A DNA stretch of 64,000 bases. It comes from Saccharomycopsis crataegensis (lineage: Eukaryota; Ascomycota; Saccharomycetes; Ascoideales; Saccharomycopsidaceae). Positions 10,320 through 28,708 of this stretch are shown here, one piece after another. The stretch lies in NCBI RefSeq assembly GCF_037102585.1, contig NW_027043837.1:372001-436000 (forward strand). The letters run 5' to 3'. Both the position numbers and the translations under genes were made by a program. Each line of letters begins with the position of its first letter. Position 1 is the first letter of the stretch. The notes below the pieces were generated by a model. That model saw only the letters and a list, made by a program, of their open reading frames with translations, searched no databases and was not told where the DNA came from.

Positions 10320-10871
10320 TTATTTCAATTCATTCTGAGAATTTTCTACCATGTAGTTTTCAATGGCAAAGAAATCGATTCCTGGTTTTGCCCCATCGTA
10401 TTTCTTGATGTACTTCACTTGACTTTCAATATTTGGCAATCCCAAGAACTCCAAGGGAAAGATATGGTTGGTGATTGCTCCAATGAACTTCACATCTTCG
10501 ATTTTCTCTACCCTTACCAAAAGTCTAACGTGAAATACCTGATCCAACGCATTTGTATAATTGGTACATTTCAAATAATCCACATTAATCGACTCACCCA
10601 CAATTCCATGCCAACGCTTGAGTGCAGTAGTAAGAATGATTTTCCAAGATGTGAAACCCATATGATGAAGATTATCAATCAACTCTCCATCTTTCCAATG
10701 TTCTAACTGGGGTGCTCTATTATATATGCTAGTTAGTTTCCTGTTTGAAATCTAGCACAAAGTAGCTATATATATATGGTATACTCACAATTCAAGAATG
10801 TAGAAAAAACAATCCAGAGAATCATTTATGTCAATAGGGTATTCTTCTAGTGTCTCAATTTCCCTGCTCAT
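10320..10871 (-). CDS. POP8: RNase P/MRP subunit Pop8 (two exons)
   Basis: Exon 1 is 10789-10871 (starts MSREIETLEEYP) and exon 2 is 10320-10716. The product is 159 aa. The 72-base intron has GTGAGT at the donor, ACTAAC near the acceptor and ends in AATAG; joining keeps the frame across a split Leu codon. The segment around 'WKIILTTALKRWHGIVGE' matches the S. cerevisiae Pop8 core 'WRQWLNNALKRSYGIFGE' as I remember it. Pop8 is a small protein of the nuclear RNase P and RNase MRP complexes, which process pre-tRNA 5' ends and pre-rRNA. Its convergent pairing with APN2 supports the call. Without the intron the exon-2 frame has no early ATG. Confidence 0.8.
10717..10788 (-). other. POP8: Spliceosomal intron of POP8
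   Basis: On the minus strand the intron runs from GTGAGT (donor) to AATAG (acceptor), with ACTAAC about 15 bases before the acceptor. The phase is conserved on both sides. A short intron near the start codon is usual in budding yeasts. Confidence 0.75.
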
Positions 10872-11092
10872 TATTACACTTTATAGATGTTTTGTGTGAA
10901 TAGGTGATGGAAAGATGCTACATTTTTTTTTTTTTTTTTTTTAATTTTTTTTTTTCATCATGCATAACTCTAAAATCTAATGATGTCTATTTCTGTATAT
11001 ACAAAATAATAAAAAAACTAAAACAAAAACCAAACCTGAAAAACAAAAAAATTAATTTATATATAGATAAAAAAAATTTTCTAAATTTAGCT

Positions 11093-13828
11093 TCAGAAAA
11101 ACTTTCGGATACTATCAATCCAGCCACGGTTGCATACATGACTGTCGTTCCAGTCATCTTTATCAGATTCTTTCCGTCCAATATCAAGATCAATTTGATC
11201 CAAGTTCTTTATCCTCGTTTTGTAGATGAATTTGTATGAAAAATAAGTCAAGAGGAATGCGATGAATGCCCCATATGATGACAAAAAGATCGCTGCGTTG
11301 AAGTGAGGATCCACAAAGATATTGGCCCCAATGAACACAATGATCAGCAAGGTGCCAATTAACCCAAAGAAGGCAATGAAAGGTTGTAGTGGAGATTTGA
11401 AAGGATAACGTGGATCATCTCTTGAAATGATATCTGGTCTCAATTGCAAAGCGTAGTAGTATCGAATGAATGACAAACACATACCACCCCAAGCAAGAAT
11501 GACAAAAGTTGAGGAAAGATTGACAAAATATTGGAATATTCTGAGGGCTTCATTGCTCATGGCGAAAAGTGCCAAAAACCCAAATGACCCGGTAAATAAT
11601 ACTGCAACGTAAGGAATCCCAAATGATGAGCATCTGCTGAAGATCTTTGGGGCTTGATTCTTGATTGATAACGCATACAATGTGCGACTTGATGCGTATA
11701 ATTGAGAGCTGGCAGCACTGATGGTAAAGAACACAATAAATCCGTTGATAACTGATGCATAGCTACACATCCCCACAGATTGAGCGGCCACCGTCCAAGG
11801 CGATCTGTTTGCCTCTGAAAATGGCCCAGAAACTTCTTGGCTAGGGGTGCACACATTGATACCTCGAGATTCCAAATCTAGGGATTCGCGCACAACGTAC
11901 AGAGATTTATACGGATCAACAGAATCCTTATTCAAATATCTTAGAAGCCTTGGATCACCGCTATAAATATTAATCCCCGCAAGAAAAATTGCCAAAATGT
12001 AGAAAAAAATAATTCTCCAAAAAACTTTTTTTGTCGCCGCTGGCAATGCTTTTCTTGGATTTTTAACTTCGGTGGCAGCAATTCCCACAATTTCGGTGCC
12101 ACAATAGGCATAAGAAGCTATACCAACAGAAGTTATTATTGCTAAAAATCTTCCTGTGCCACCACCAATGCCATCAAGAGATCCTGTGCCAATATCGTTC
12201 AAATCGTAAGTTGGTCTAAACAAACCGTAGGTGGCATTAATGGTTGTGTTGGACTCTGCTGAATTCCAATATTTCATTCCAATATGTTCAGCAGACTTTG
12301 AGTGACTACCAGTGTTGATGACAACAGATATAATGCTAATGACGATCATAAATGCTATTTTGATCAAATTGCAGCCGTATTCAACTTCTCCAAATACCCT
12401 AACATCAAAAAGATTGATACTAACCACCATAAATAAGAAGAATGTCACCCAACCAACGGTTGCTGCTCCAGGAACTCCTAGGATTTCATAGTAACTCAAC
12501 ATGACAATGGCGGCAATCAATTCTGCCGGTAAAGAGATGGTAAACGCCGCCCAATAACCCCAACCAAGTGCAAAACCGTAGGCCTCATCTACGAATCTCG
12601 ATGCCAACCCTGAAATCCCATCAGATATAGGAATAACAGTGATAACTTCACAATATGAGAGCATTGAAGAAAACACAATCAATCCAGCAATAGTATAACC
12701 AACTAACGTTCCCAATGGGCCAGAAATTGTGAAATTCTTACCAGAATTCAATAATAAACCGTTTCCAAGCGCACTACCAAAGGCAATCATTTGTAAGGTT
12801 CGAGACGATAGTTTTCTTTGAAGACCAGAATTTTGTGTTGGTCGATTTTTTTCAATATCACTATCGAATACCGAAGATTTGCTATAGTTATATGTGACGC
12901 AATCATCAATATTATATTCTGATTGGCTATCTATTTGTGTAGTCTGTATGCTCAGGGTGTCAGAACCAATAGATTTGCCATTCTCATCAATGGCATCATC
13001 AACCACACTCATTTCATCAATGTTAATGGTATCAGCGCTGCTAATTCTTTTCGCAGAGTTGGAACCAATCATGGTTGAATCACCGAAAGAGATTGAACCT
13101 TGGGGGCTAAATAATTTCTCAGCCAATTTGGGAACTTTCAATATTTCAGTATTAGTAAGACTATTATTAGAATCTAGATCACTGTAGAATCTGTTGCGGA
13201 TATCATCACCATTTCCAATATCTAGTAGTCCAGATTCTTTAGTTAATTGTTTTAGGACATAGGCATCTTGAGTCAATTTCATCAACACTTCCTCTCTTTT
13301 CACCTTTCGGTCATATTTTTCAAAATCACCGCAATCAACATCATATATCTTGGAGAATGTCCTTGTTAACTCATTATCAAATACTTGTAAGGCAGTGGTA
13401 TTATCACTTTGGGTTGCAGCTGCTAGATATTTACTATCATTGAGATGATTCTTGATGGTTGTTTCGTACAAGTGGGTGTAATAGTAACGATCGTTATTTT
13501 TGTTGTCCAAGTCAAGCTGATACCTGGCGATGATCTTATCGACAATAATCGAATCTATAGGGTCGGGTAAATATTCAGCTTCATTTTCAATAATCTCTTT
13601 GATTCCCTCATCATGGGAAGTTTGACTGGAAACGTTGTTATACGGCAACTGAGGAAACAAGTGGTCTTGTAAAGAGTTGTTGGATTTCCGGTTTGTGGCA
13701 ATATGGAAGGAGAGTCGATTTATTGATATTCTGGATAGTCTAGTGGAGATCCTGTTCCCAATGTTTCTATGGGTGGCCTCCTCAGCCTTGCGATGGGAAG
13801 CAGAAGTTCTTGAAGGCAGTTCCTTCAT
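11093..13828 (-). CDS. SSY1: Ssy1/Csy1-type amino-acid sensor (permease-like)
   Basis: 911 aa. A hydrophilic, Ser/Asp-rich N-terminal extension of about 340 residues precedes an amino-acid/polyamine/organocation (APC) permease fold of 12 hydrophobic segments. Ordinary yeast amino-acid permeases have N-termini of about 80-100 residues. The very long extension is the hallmark of Ssy1, the plasma-membrane receptor of the SPS sensor that signals external amino acids through Ptr3/Ssy5 to Stp1/Stp2. The loop between segments 7 and 8 is also enlarged, as in Ssy1. The frame is intact and the ATG is the first available. It is probably not a working transporter, as known for Ssy1. A true permease with a long tail is the alternative. 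Confidence 0.85.
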   Translation of the reverse strand: MKELPSRTSASHRKAEEATHRNIGNRISTRLSRISINRLSFHIATNRKSNNSLQDHLFPQLPYNNVSSQTSHDEGIKEIIENEAEYLPDPIDSIIVDKIIARYQLDLDNKNNDRYYYTHLYETTIKNHLNDSKYLAAATQSDNTTALQVFDNELTRTFSKIYDVDCGDFEKYDRKVKREEVLMKLTQDAYVLKQLTKESGLLDIGNGDDIRNRFYSDLDSNNSLTNTEILKVPKLAEKLFSPQGSISFGDSTMIGSNSAKRISSADTINIDEMSVVDDAIDENGKSIGSDTLSIQTTQIDSQSEYNIDDCVTYNYSKSSVFDSDIEKNRPTQNSGLQRKLSSRTLQMIAFGSALGNGLLLNSGKNFTISGPLGTLVGYTIAGLIVFSSMLSYCEVITVIPISDGISGLASRFVDEAYGFALGWGYWAAFTISLPAELIAAIVMLSYYEILGVPGAATVGWVTFFLFMVVSINLFDVRVFGEVEYGCNLIKIAFMIVISIISVVINTGSHSKSAEHIGMKYWNSAESNTTINATYGLFRPTYDLNDIGTGSLDGIGGGTGRFLAIITSVGIASYAYCGTEIVGIAATEVKNPRKALPAATKKVFWRIIFFYILAIFLAGINIYSGDPRLLRYLNKDSVDPYKSLYVVRESLDLESRGINVCTPSQEVSGPFSEANRSPWTVAAQSVGMCSYASVINGFIVFFTISAASSQLYASSRTLYALSIKNQAPKIFSRCSSFGIPYVAVLFTGSFGFLALFAMSNEALRIFQYFVNLSSTFVILAWGGMCLSFIRYYYALQLRPDIISRDDPRYPFKSPLQPFIAFFGLIGTLLIIVFIGANIFVDPHFNAAIFLSSYGAFIAFLLTYFSYKFIYKTRIKNLDQIDLDIGRKESDKDDWNDSHVCNRGWIDSIRKFF

Positions 13829-13968
13829 CGTTTATCAAAAGAAAAAAAGTAACAGATAAGTGTTGAGCATAATGATTATGAAATAATACCAATAATAAAA
13901 AAAATAAATTAAGAATGAAGGATTCTGCCAGTTATTTAATACAAATCGGGGATCTCTGTTTCTGAAGG

Positions 13969-14133
13969 ATGTCAATCGGTGGGAGCACCGCCAAACAGCA
14001 TGCATGGCTAGACACCGCGGTGCATTACGAGAACAACGTCGACAATAAGAAGGAGAACCATAAAGAGAAGAAGGCGGACAATAAGAAGAACAAGAGCAAA
14101 GAGCAGAAACTACTCGTCTCTATCCTACCATGA
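13969..14133 (+). CDS. Small Lys-rich ORF, 54 codons, uncertain
   Basis: An ATG-to-TGA frame encodes 54 aa: an ordinary-looking N-terminus (MSIGGSTAKQHAWLDTAVHY) followed by a Lys/Asn/Glu-rich stretch and a short hydrophobic tail. It does not resemble a family I know. It ends at 14131-14133 and overlaps the ATG of the next small ORF. Its GC content is higher than the flanking spacer. It could be a real microprotein gene or chance, and no expression signal can be judged here. Confidence 0.2.
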   Translation: MSIGGSTAKQHAWLDTAVHYENNVDNKKENHKEKKADNKKNKSKEQKLLVSILP

Positions 14134-14273
14134 ATACACATCTTCTCAAGCTTCCCCTTCTTCTCCTTCTGCTGCTGCTTCTTCTTCCTTCATGCTGTTG
14201 CTCGTATCACCATGCACACGTGACCACCGTGAGCGAAAAAGAAAAAAGCGGCAAGAAAAAAAAAAGCTGTTGA
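14130..14273 (+). CDS. Small ORF with a poly-Leu signal-like start, 47 codons, uncertain
   Basis: The frame has ten consecutive Leu codons after MNTHLLKLP, then PSCCCS and a basic tail. On paper it resembles a signal peptide followed by a short Cys/Lys peptide. The Leu run comes from a CTT/CTG triplet repeat in the DNA, so chance is the simpler explanation. It is listed because it overlaps the preceding small ORF in the form ATGA. Confidence 0.12.
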   Translation: MNTHLLKLPLLLLLLLLLLPSCCCSYHHAHVTTVSEKEKSGKKKKSC

Positions 14274-14463
14274 AAAATTTAACTGGTGCCAAATCACCAC
14301 ATCTTTAACAGACTGATATATATCATTTGCGAGGGGTCGGAGAATATATCATAAGGCTGTTTAATTGTCAACAAAGTACACGCTAGGATCTCCATCTGGC
14401 AAGACACACCCCAAAAAGAAAAGAAAAAAACAAACAAAAACATATCATCGGCCTCATTCTAAA

Positions 14464-15747
14464 ATGTCGCTGTTATTATTGAAACACCAATTAATACCCC
14501 AGGCTTACTGTAGGCAATTTGTCAGCGCCAATGGTTCCAAGAGACACATAACAAACTTTGTGAGGAACGTGTTTGGGTTGGACCCACCACCATCTCCTGA
14601 TGACCCTACTCCAGAAAACAGATTCCACCCTTGGGACTCGTCACCTTCACCAGATTTGCGCACCAGAGCCGCCCTCATCAAGGCGAATGCTCGATGCCCG
14701 GTAACCAAGAAAGAGGTCAACTTCACCTGTCCTTTATCCGGTATTCCAACCCACCATTCCAAAGAGGCTTGGGAATCCGACACTCAATACCATGAGTCCA
14801 AGAAGTATGAAACCTTGAAGAAAGTTAACATTTACGAACACGATTTAAGATCTGGAAGACCATTCCCAGAGTTCAACTTCCCTGCAGACCAAGAATTCGA
14901 TAGAGCTATAAATTTTGGTAATTGGGACGCTTTCTCGTACACCAGATCTTTCTATTCCATGGATACCGAGTTCCAAATGGCTGCGGTCACCAAGATGTTA
15001 TCGTACCCTATAACCATCGGATCGGTGTTGCACCAGTACTCTCCATACTCGTTCAAGCCAAAGGGTCCAATCACCCTCGAAGGTCTCAAATCTTTGGCCG
15101 CTCTACGTTACTCTTTATATCCACCAGACTCCCTTACTTCTTCGTTGAAGGATAGACCAATGAGAATCTTTATCATTGGTGCCAGAGCTGAATCACAATT
15201 GCCACCACATATTTGGAAACAACTTTGCTACCTTTTCCCAGAAACTGCCATTGAAATACACTTCATCGGGCCAGAATGTTATTTCAACCCAGAAAAACGT
15301 ACTGTGGAAATAAGCCAGACTCCAATCGTCCAACGTATTGATGCCGAATTGGAGTTGATATATCACACTGATTATTTCCATGTTTTCCATAATTACCAAG
15401 ATTTCTTCCCATATGATCCATACTTGGATGCGTTCTTTGTGTTCCACCCAGGGTTCGGTGCCACCGACTCGAATAATATGACTTGGAAAGAATCGGTCGA
15501 AGGATTGCTTGAAACTAAGTGTCCAATCTTTATCACGGGTTACCATGAGAATGATTCCATGGCCGATTATGCGTGGTTAGAAGAGAACTTCAAGGACAAG
15601 ATGGACGTAATTTTTGAAAGATCTGAAAACGTGTTTGGCTCTACCAAGTGGGAGTTGAATGATATGGATCCTCAAGAAGTTTATCAATTCAACCAGAAAA
15701 TCTTTGGGGTTAGAGGTAAACGTTACCATATCAGAAACAGTAATTGA
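14464..15747 (+). CDS. MSS51: Mss51, COX1 translational activator and Cox1 assembly factor
   Basis: 427 aa from the first ATG; the open frame upstream has none. The match to S. cerevisiae Mss51 is extensive. Examples are the LGLDPPPSP-D-DPTPENRFHPWD block, the two heme-regulatory Cys-Pro pairs C78-P79 and C89-P90 (RCPVTKKE / TCPLSG), IYEHDLRSGRPFPE, KMLSYPITIGS and the C-terminal VFGSTKWELNDM. Mss51 acts in the mitochondrial matrix/inner membrane. It activates translation of COX1 mRNA and binds new Cox1, with heme sensing through the Cys-Pro pairs. The N-terminus is basic and lacks acidic residues, as expected for a mitochondrial presequence. Length is as in the family (436 aa). Confidence 0.97.
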   Translation: MSLLLLKHQLIPQAYCRQFVSANGSKRHITNFVRNVFGLDPPPSPDDPTPENRFHPWDSSPSPDLRTRAALIKANARCPVTKKEVNFTCPLSGIPTHHSKEAWESDTQYHESKKYETLKKVNIYEHDLRSGRPFPEFNFPADQEFDRAINFGNWDAFSYTRSFYSMDTEFQMAAVTKMLSYPITIGSVLHQYSPYSFKPKGPITLEGLKSLAALRYSLYPPDSLTSSLKDRPMRIFIIGARAESQLPPHIWKQLCYLFPETAIEIHFIGPECYFNPEKRTVEISQTPIVQRIDAELELIYHTDYFHVFHNYQDFFPYDPYLDAFFVFHPGFGATDSNNMTWKESVEGLLETKCPIFITGYHENDSMADYAWLEENFKDKMDVIFERSENVFGSTKWELNDMDPQEVYQFNQKIFGVRGKRYHIRNSN

Positions 15748-15974
15748 GAGCTACCTTGTGTATAGTTTTCTTGTATATATATAACATCGGTGATATTTTC
15801 TTATCTTTTCATTTTATTTAAGTAGATGATCATGAACCTTACCCATGTATAAGCATCAGTGCACGATGGTGTCCGTAGTGCACAAAGCAAAAGTTCCTGA
15901 AAATGTCCTGATGCCCTTAATTCTAGTTGTGACATTATTGACATTCATCTATTTCATGATTATATAAATAGATA
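15748..15974. promoter_or_regulatory. Tandem spacer MSS51 / RCE1
   Basis: A spacer of about 230 bases between two genes on the same strand. Just after the MSS51 stop, TATATATATAA is a plausible 3'-end efficiency element. TATATAAATA at about 15961 lies immediately before the RCE1 ATG. The near-palindromic GTGCAC occurs twice around 15860-15885. Confidence 0.35.
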
Positions 15975-16910
15975 ATGGAAACCATAGAGAAGAATCCAAG
16001 ACTGCCAGACATGGCGATTATTGCTTGTATAGTTGTGGCCACGTCGTATGTTGCGATGCTCTACACACCCTACAATAGAACCACCCTCTTTCTTCGCCGG
16101 AATAGCCCACAACTCATAAAACGAAGACTTGTTAGTGCAATATTATTGACACTTTTCTGGGTTTCCCTAACCCCAATCTACCTCACCTTCATTTCTAAAT
16201 CAGCTTCTAGTATCATTCAGGCAGTATCGCTCTTTGGAATCATCCCGGGATTAAAATATACCCACGATGGATACCGGTTTGGGATCTCAAACTTAATTTC
16301 TTATATCAATGACACTAGTCATTGCGGGTTATTGATAATGGTGCTCTTAATTGGTCCCATTATTAATGAAGCGTTTTTCGAAACCGATTTTCGCGGTCAA
16401 AGACACAGTATTGTGGAATCGGTGATTTCTGAGTTGAAAACCGTAATGGGGTTACGAAACTTGGTGGTGGCCCCCATCACCGAAGAAATCATCTATCGAT
16501 GTGTGATTTTGTCATTACTTATTCCATTGAACAATGTCAATGCGGATGTTTTGATTTTCTTAACCCCATTGTTTTTCGGGGTGGCCCATTTGCATCATGG
16601 ATACGAATTATACAAGGAAGGTCTGATACCGGTGTTACAAATCATAATGGTCATTGGATTCCAATTGCTTTATACTACATTATTCGGGGCACTCGAGGCG
16701 TTTTTGTTTTTGAGAACTGGTAACGCTCTAGGAATTTGTTTTGTTCATGCCTGTTGTAATTATTTCGGGTTTCCTCTGATAAATATCGAAAGTGATAGAA
16801 AATGGTGGAAATACGCGTACTGGATGCTACTAGTTGTTGGAGTCGTTGGGTTTAAAATATTATTGTTCCCAATTACTGAGAGTATAAACTCTCCCATAAA
16901 GTGGCATTAA
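15975..16910 (+). CDS. RCE1: CAAX prenyl protease 2 (Rce1)
   Basis: 311 aa with about eight hydrophobic segments. The CPBP/Rce1 catalytic motifs are all present: E170-E171-x-x-x-R175 (TEEIIYR), FGVAH205 and FVH258 followed by N262. These correspond to the essential E156, H194, H248 and N252 of the yeast enzyme. Rce1 is an ER-membrane intramembrane protease that removes the last three residues of farnesylated or geranylgeranylated CAAX proteins such as Ras. The next enzyme in that pathway, Ste14, is encoded about 11 kb downstream. It is convergent with ZDS1, its neighbour in S. cerevisiae as well (YMR274C/YMR273C, from memory). Confidence 0.93.
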   Translation: METIEKNPRLPDMAIIACIVVATSYVAMLYTPYNRTTLFLRRNSPQLIKRRLVSAILLTLFWVSLTPIYLTFISKSASSIIQAVSLFGIIPGLKYTHDGYRFGISNLISYINDTSHCGLLIMVLLIGPIINEAFFETDFRGQRHSIVESVISELKTVMGLRNLVVAPITEEIIYRCVILSLLIPLNNVNADVLIFLTPLFFGVAHLHHGYELYKEGLIPVLQIIMVIGFQLLYTTLFGALEAFLFLRTGNALGICFVHACCNYFGFPLINIESDRKWWKYAYWMLLVVGVVGFKILLFPITESINSPIKWH

Positions 16911-17772
16911 TAATTGTTGTATAAATGGGCGGAGAAGATCTATATCTACTGTTGTTAGCTCCCTTTTTATTATCATTGTTATTATGATTATTATTATGTT
17001 TGCTATTTGCTATCTTATGATATCAATATTCTTTCTGCTACTTTTGATGATCTTTCTCTTAAAGATAATGTTCCTTTCAAGTACAAGTAATTGATTTTAT
17101 TCATAACTAATTAAACAGAAAGAAAGAAAGATATACAAATAGCGACATGAATAATTAACAAGCTGCAAATAGAATGAAATAACTCAGACTCCATGAGGAG
17201 TAGAATTTGAAATAACATATCTTAATAGGAAAAAAAAAAGGTTAAAGTAAAGATATTTCCATGGCTAACGTAATGAGTAAACTACAACAGTAACAAAAAA
17301 ATCTAATGAAAGAATCATGCAAATTATGATAAATAGGTCAACATAAACGGTGTATAGATGAGTAAATCTTTTTATGAAGCGGGGATGGGGTATCTTAGTA
17401 GTTTATAAAATAGCAAAAAAATATGATGAAATTGAAAAAAATATAGGGGAGAATAAGAACTTTGAAATGAATAGAATTTGATCATAAGGTTTGGCATTAG
17501 TGAATAAACAAAGAAAAAAAAATATCACAAAAAATAAATCAAAAGCTGAAAAAAAAATAGAGAAAAAAAAAGGGAAAGAAGAGAAAATCTGTGATTGAGG
17601 TAATAGATTTCTCATTTCCCATAGTTCTTTGGTCCGCTGGATCTAAATATAAAGTACAATAAAAAAAAAAAGAGGGAGAGAGAGAGAGAGAGAGAGAGTA
17701 AAAAAAAAATTCGGGGATAATCAGGATATAAAGCTCTAAAATTGTAAATAATATGGAAAACAAAGCAAAACA
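16911..17772. other. Convergent intergenic region, RCE1 / ZDS1
   Basis: About 860 bases of AT-rich 3' sequence from two converging genes. A GA repeat lies near 17673-17698, and several A runs are present. No gene or RNA was recognised. Confidence 0.5.
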
Positions 17773-21966
<4,194 letters not shown>

Positions 21967-22567
21967 CTTCCAGTGGCTGACAGTAGAGGATGATCTGATC
22001 TATTTTCAGTAACGGTAAATTAGAGGACGTTATTTCCCAATAATTGTCTTCGTTGTTACTGACACACCGTCTTTTTTTTTCTCTCTCTTTGGTTATTTGG
22101 TTACCCTGTGTTTCATTATCACCCATATCACTAGGGATTTAAGGCACCTTTTTGCTAACAAATATCAGAGCAATAGTTGCGATTGGAGAGGCTATTCATG
22201 TGATACTCACGTGTGTAGCCACTGAACTCTTGTTTAATTCAGGGCTTACCGTTGAAAATGATGATTATTCTACATTGATTATATTTTATTAGTTGAAAAC
22301 TGTTTGTATTTTCATCTTTTTCTTCCCTTTTTACTCCCATAATGGCCACATTACCTGCCTGTTTTCTTCTGGTGGATGAGGATATCCATGTCACGTGCTA
22401 ATGTTGGCGATTTTTTTTTTTTTTTTCTTTTTGAGACTTTTCAAGCGCGCCTTCTCTGAAATGTACGATGATATATCCATCATACTAATAGCATCAGATC
22501 ATCTTATATAAAACTATCTGCCCCTTGGTAAAATAACCATTCACTCTCTTGGAAGCTTCACTCAAAT
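21967..22567. promoter_or_regulatory. Divergent promoter, ZDS1 / SIZ1
   Basis: About 600 bases between two divergent genes. CACGTG occurs twice (22208-22213 and 22392-22397), which is compatible with a Cbf1/Pho4-type bHLH factor. A T run lies near 22412-22426 and TATATAAA at about 22505, some 60 bp before the SIZ1 ATG. No other gene is visible. Confidence 0.4.
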
Positions 22568-27453
<4,886 letters not shown>

Positions 27454-27707
27454 AATCTTCCGAATTTTCCACTTTGCATTCTACCTCTTCTACTTCTTTT
27501 TTTTTTTTTTCTTCTACTTGTGAATCTTATTGGCGAAGATTAAAATCGTTCAATTCTTTTTGTTTAAGCAAAATTTTAATGAGGGTCGATTTAGTTTGTT
27601 TTTGTATTATATTATATTTTTAATTTTTTATGTATTTTTAATTTTAACTTATTTCTTTTTTAATTCTCACAAATCTAACTTTCTCTCTTATTCATTTTTT
27701 TTTTCTT

Positions 27708-27773
<66 letters not shown>

Positions 27774-27997
27774 CAAGTGTATTCATTAATCTTGATAAAT
27801 CCATGAAATCTATGCTTTACAAAGTGAATTGTAGTGGCTTGCCAAAGGGTATATATATATATGACCACGGGTCAAGATATGTTGGTGCCTTTTTATTTGT
27901 TTGTTTTTTTTTTTCGCAAATTACCATGAAAATGCTAAATCGAAAAGAAATTGTATATTGCAGAATATTCATATAATGCAGCAAACCTCATGTTCAT
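27454..27997. other. Convergent intergenic region, SIZ1 / STE14
   Basis: About 540 bases dominated by T runs. The only long frame through it is poly-Phe from those runs and is not a gene. Contains the 64-T tract listed separately. Confidence 0.5.
27710..27773. repeat. Uninterrupted run of 64 T
   Basis: A homopolymer preceded by shorter T runs broken by single C. Such a run is nucleosome-disfavouring and prone to slippage. Its true length in the genome may differ from this assembly. Confidence 0.9.
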
Positions 27998-28708
27998 TTA
28001 CCTGATCAATGGTATCCAAGTGGTCTTTGTTTTTTTATATTGTAAGTACTTGTCGCCAAAGAATCTGATCAAGTAATCCTCTTCGTAAGCAATTCGATCA
28101 CTGAAGAATCTCCACAACACCACGCTGAACCCCACAAAACATACCGGATTACCCAAAACTAGCTGGCTTCCAATACACCACCAGAAATACCCGGTGTAGC
28201 TAGGATGGCGGCTGATTTGGTACACTCCATCGGTGATCAATTTATGATGATGCGAATCGTGGGTGGTGACAATGATGTGAGAAAACGATTCCCCGGCAGT
28301 TTTCATCGCCAATGATCGTAAGGTTTGGCCGCCCACCATGAGAACCCCACCCATGAGACAAATGTACGGATGGTTGGTTTTCCAACCAGGAACCAAGTAG
28401 AGTTCAATTAAGCATTCGGTAATGGCTGCCAGGTGGGCCATTAAGTACGACCCGCTGTGGTTGATGAGGAACGAATCAGCAGAGACTTTGGCAGGGTTGT
28501 ACTTGGCGGTGATCCAGAATTCCATGAAATGGAACACCGAGAGTGCGAGAAGGTATAAAGGAAAAGGGTAGAAAGTTACTTGGAAGAGTAATGTTAACGA
28601 TACCCCGAAGATCACTCCAAGGAATGCCGCCTGAATGGCGATAAGGTCAGGGGGGTTGGTTTTGATATTTGCGAGAGGAGGAAGTCGCTTGGGGGCTTCT
28701 AGTGGCAT
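27998..28708 (-). CDS. STE14: Protein-S-isoprenylcysteine carboxyl methyltransferase (Ste14)
   Basis: 236 aa from the ATG at 28708 (MPLEAPKRLPP). The frame continues upstream through poly-Phe sequence that does not look like protein, and S. cerevisiae Ste14 is 239 aa. The ICMT C-terminal core is clear: D-G-V-Y-Q-x-S-R-H-P-S-Y-T-G-Y for cofactor binding, then RIAYEEDYLIRFFGDKY near the end. About six hydrophobic segments place it in the ER membrane. It methylates the prenyl-cysteine exposed after Rce1 cleavage of CAAX proteins such as Ras and a-factor. It converges on SIZ1, as in S. cerevisiae (YDR409W/YDR410C, from memory). Confidence 0.95.
   Translation of the reverse strand: MPLEAPKRLPPLANIKTNPPDLIAIQAAFLGVIFGVSLTLLFQVTFYPFPLYLLALSVFHFMEFWITAKYNPAKVSADSFLINHSGSYLMAHLAAITECLIELYLVPGWKTNHPYICLMGGVLMVGGQTLRSLAMKTAGESFSHIIVTTHDSHHHKLITDGVYQISRHPSYTGYFWWCIGSQLVLGNPVCFVGFSVVLWRFFSDRIAYEEDYLIRFFGDKYLQYKKTKTTWIPLIR

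Larger units (their letters stand above)
13829..14463. other. Divergent intergenic region, SSY1 / MSS51
   Basis: About 635 bases serve as a divergent promoter. It contains two short ORFs joined by an ATGA overlap at 14130-14133 (described separately), a CACGTG element at 14217-14222, and a TATATATC-like element near 14322 that probably belongs to MSS51. Confidence 0.5.

Noticed and set aside
27530-27976. 148-codon plus-strand ORF between SIZ1 and STE14
   Set aside because: It is mostly poly-Phe from the long T run, has no ATG at a plausible place and overlaps two 3' flanks.
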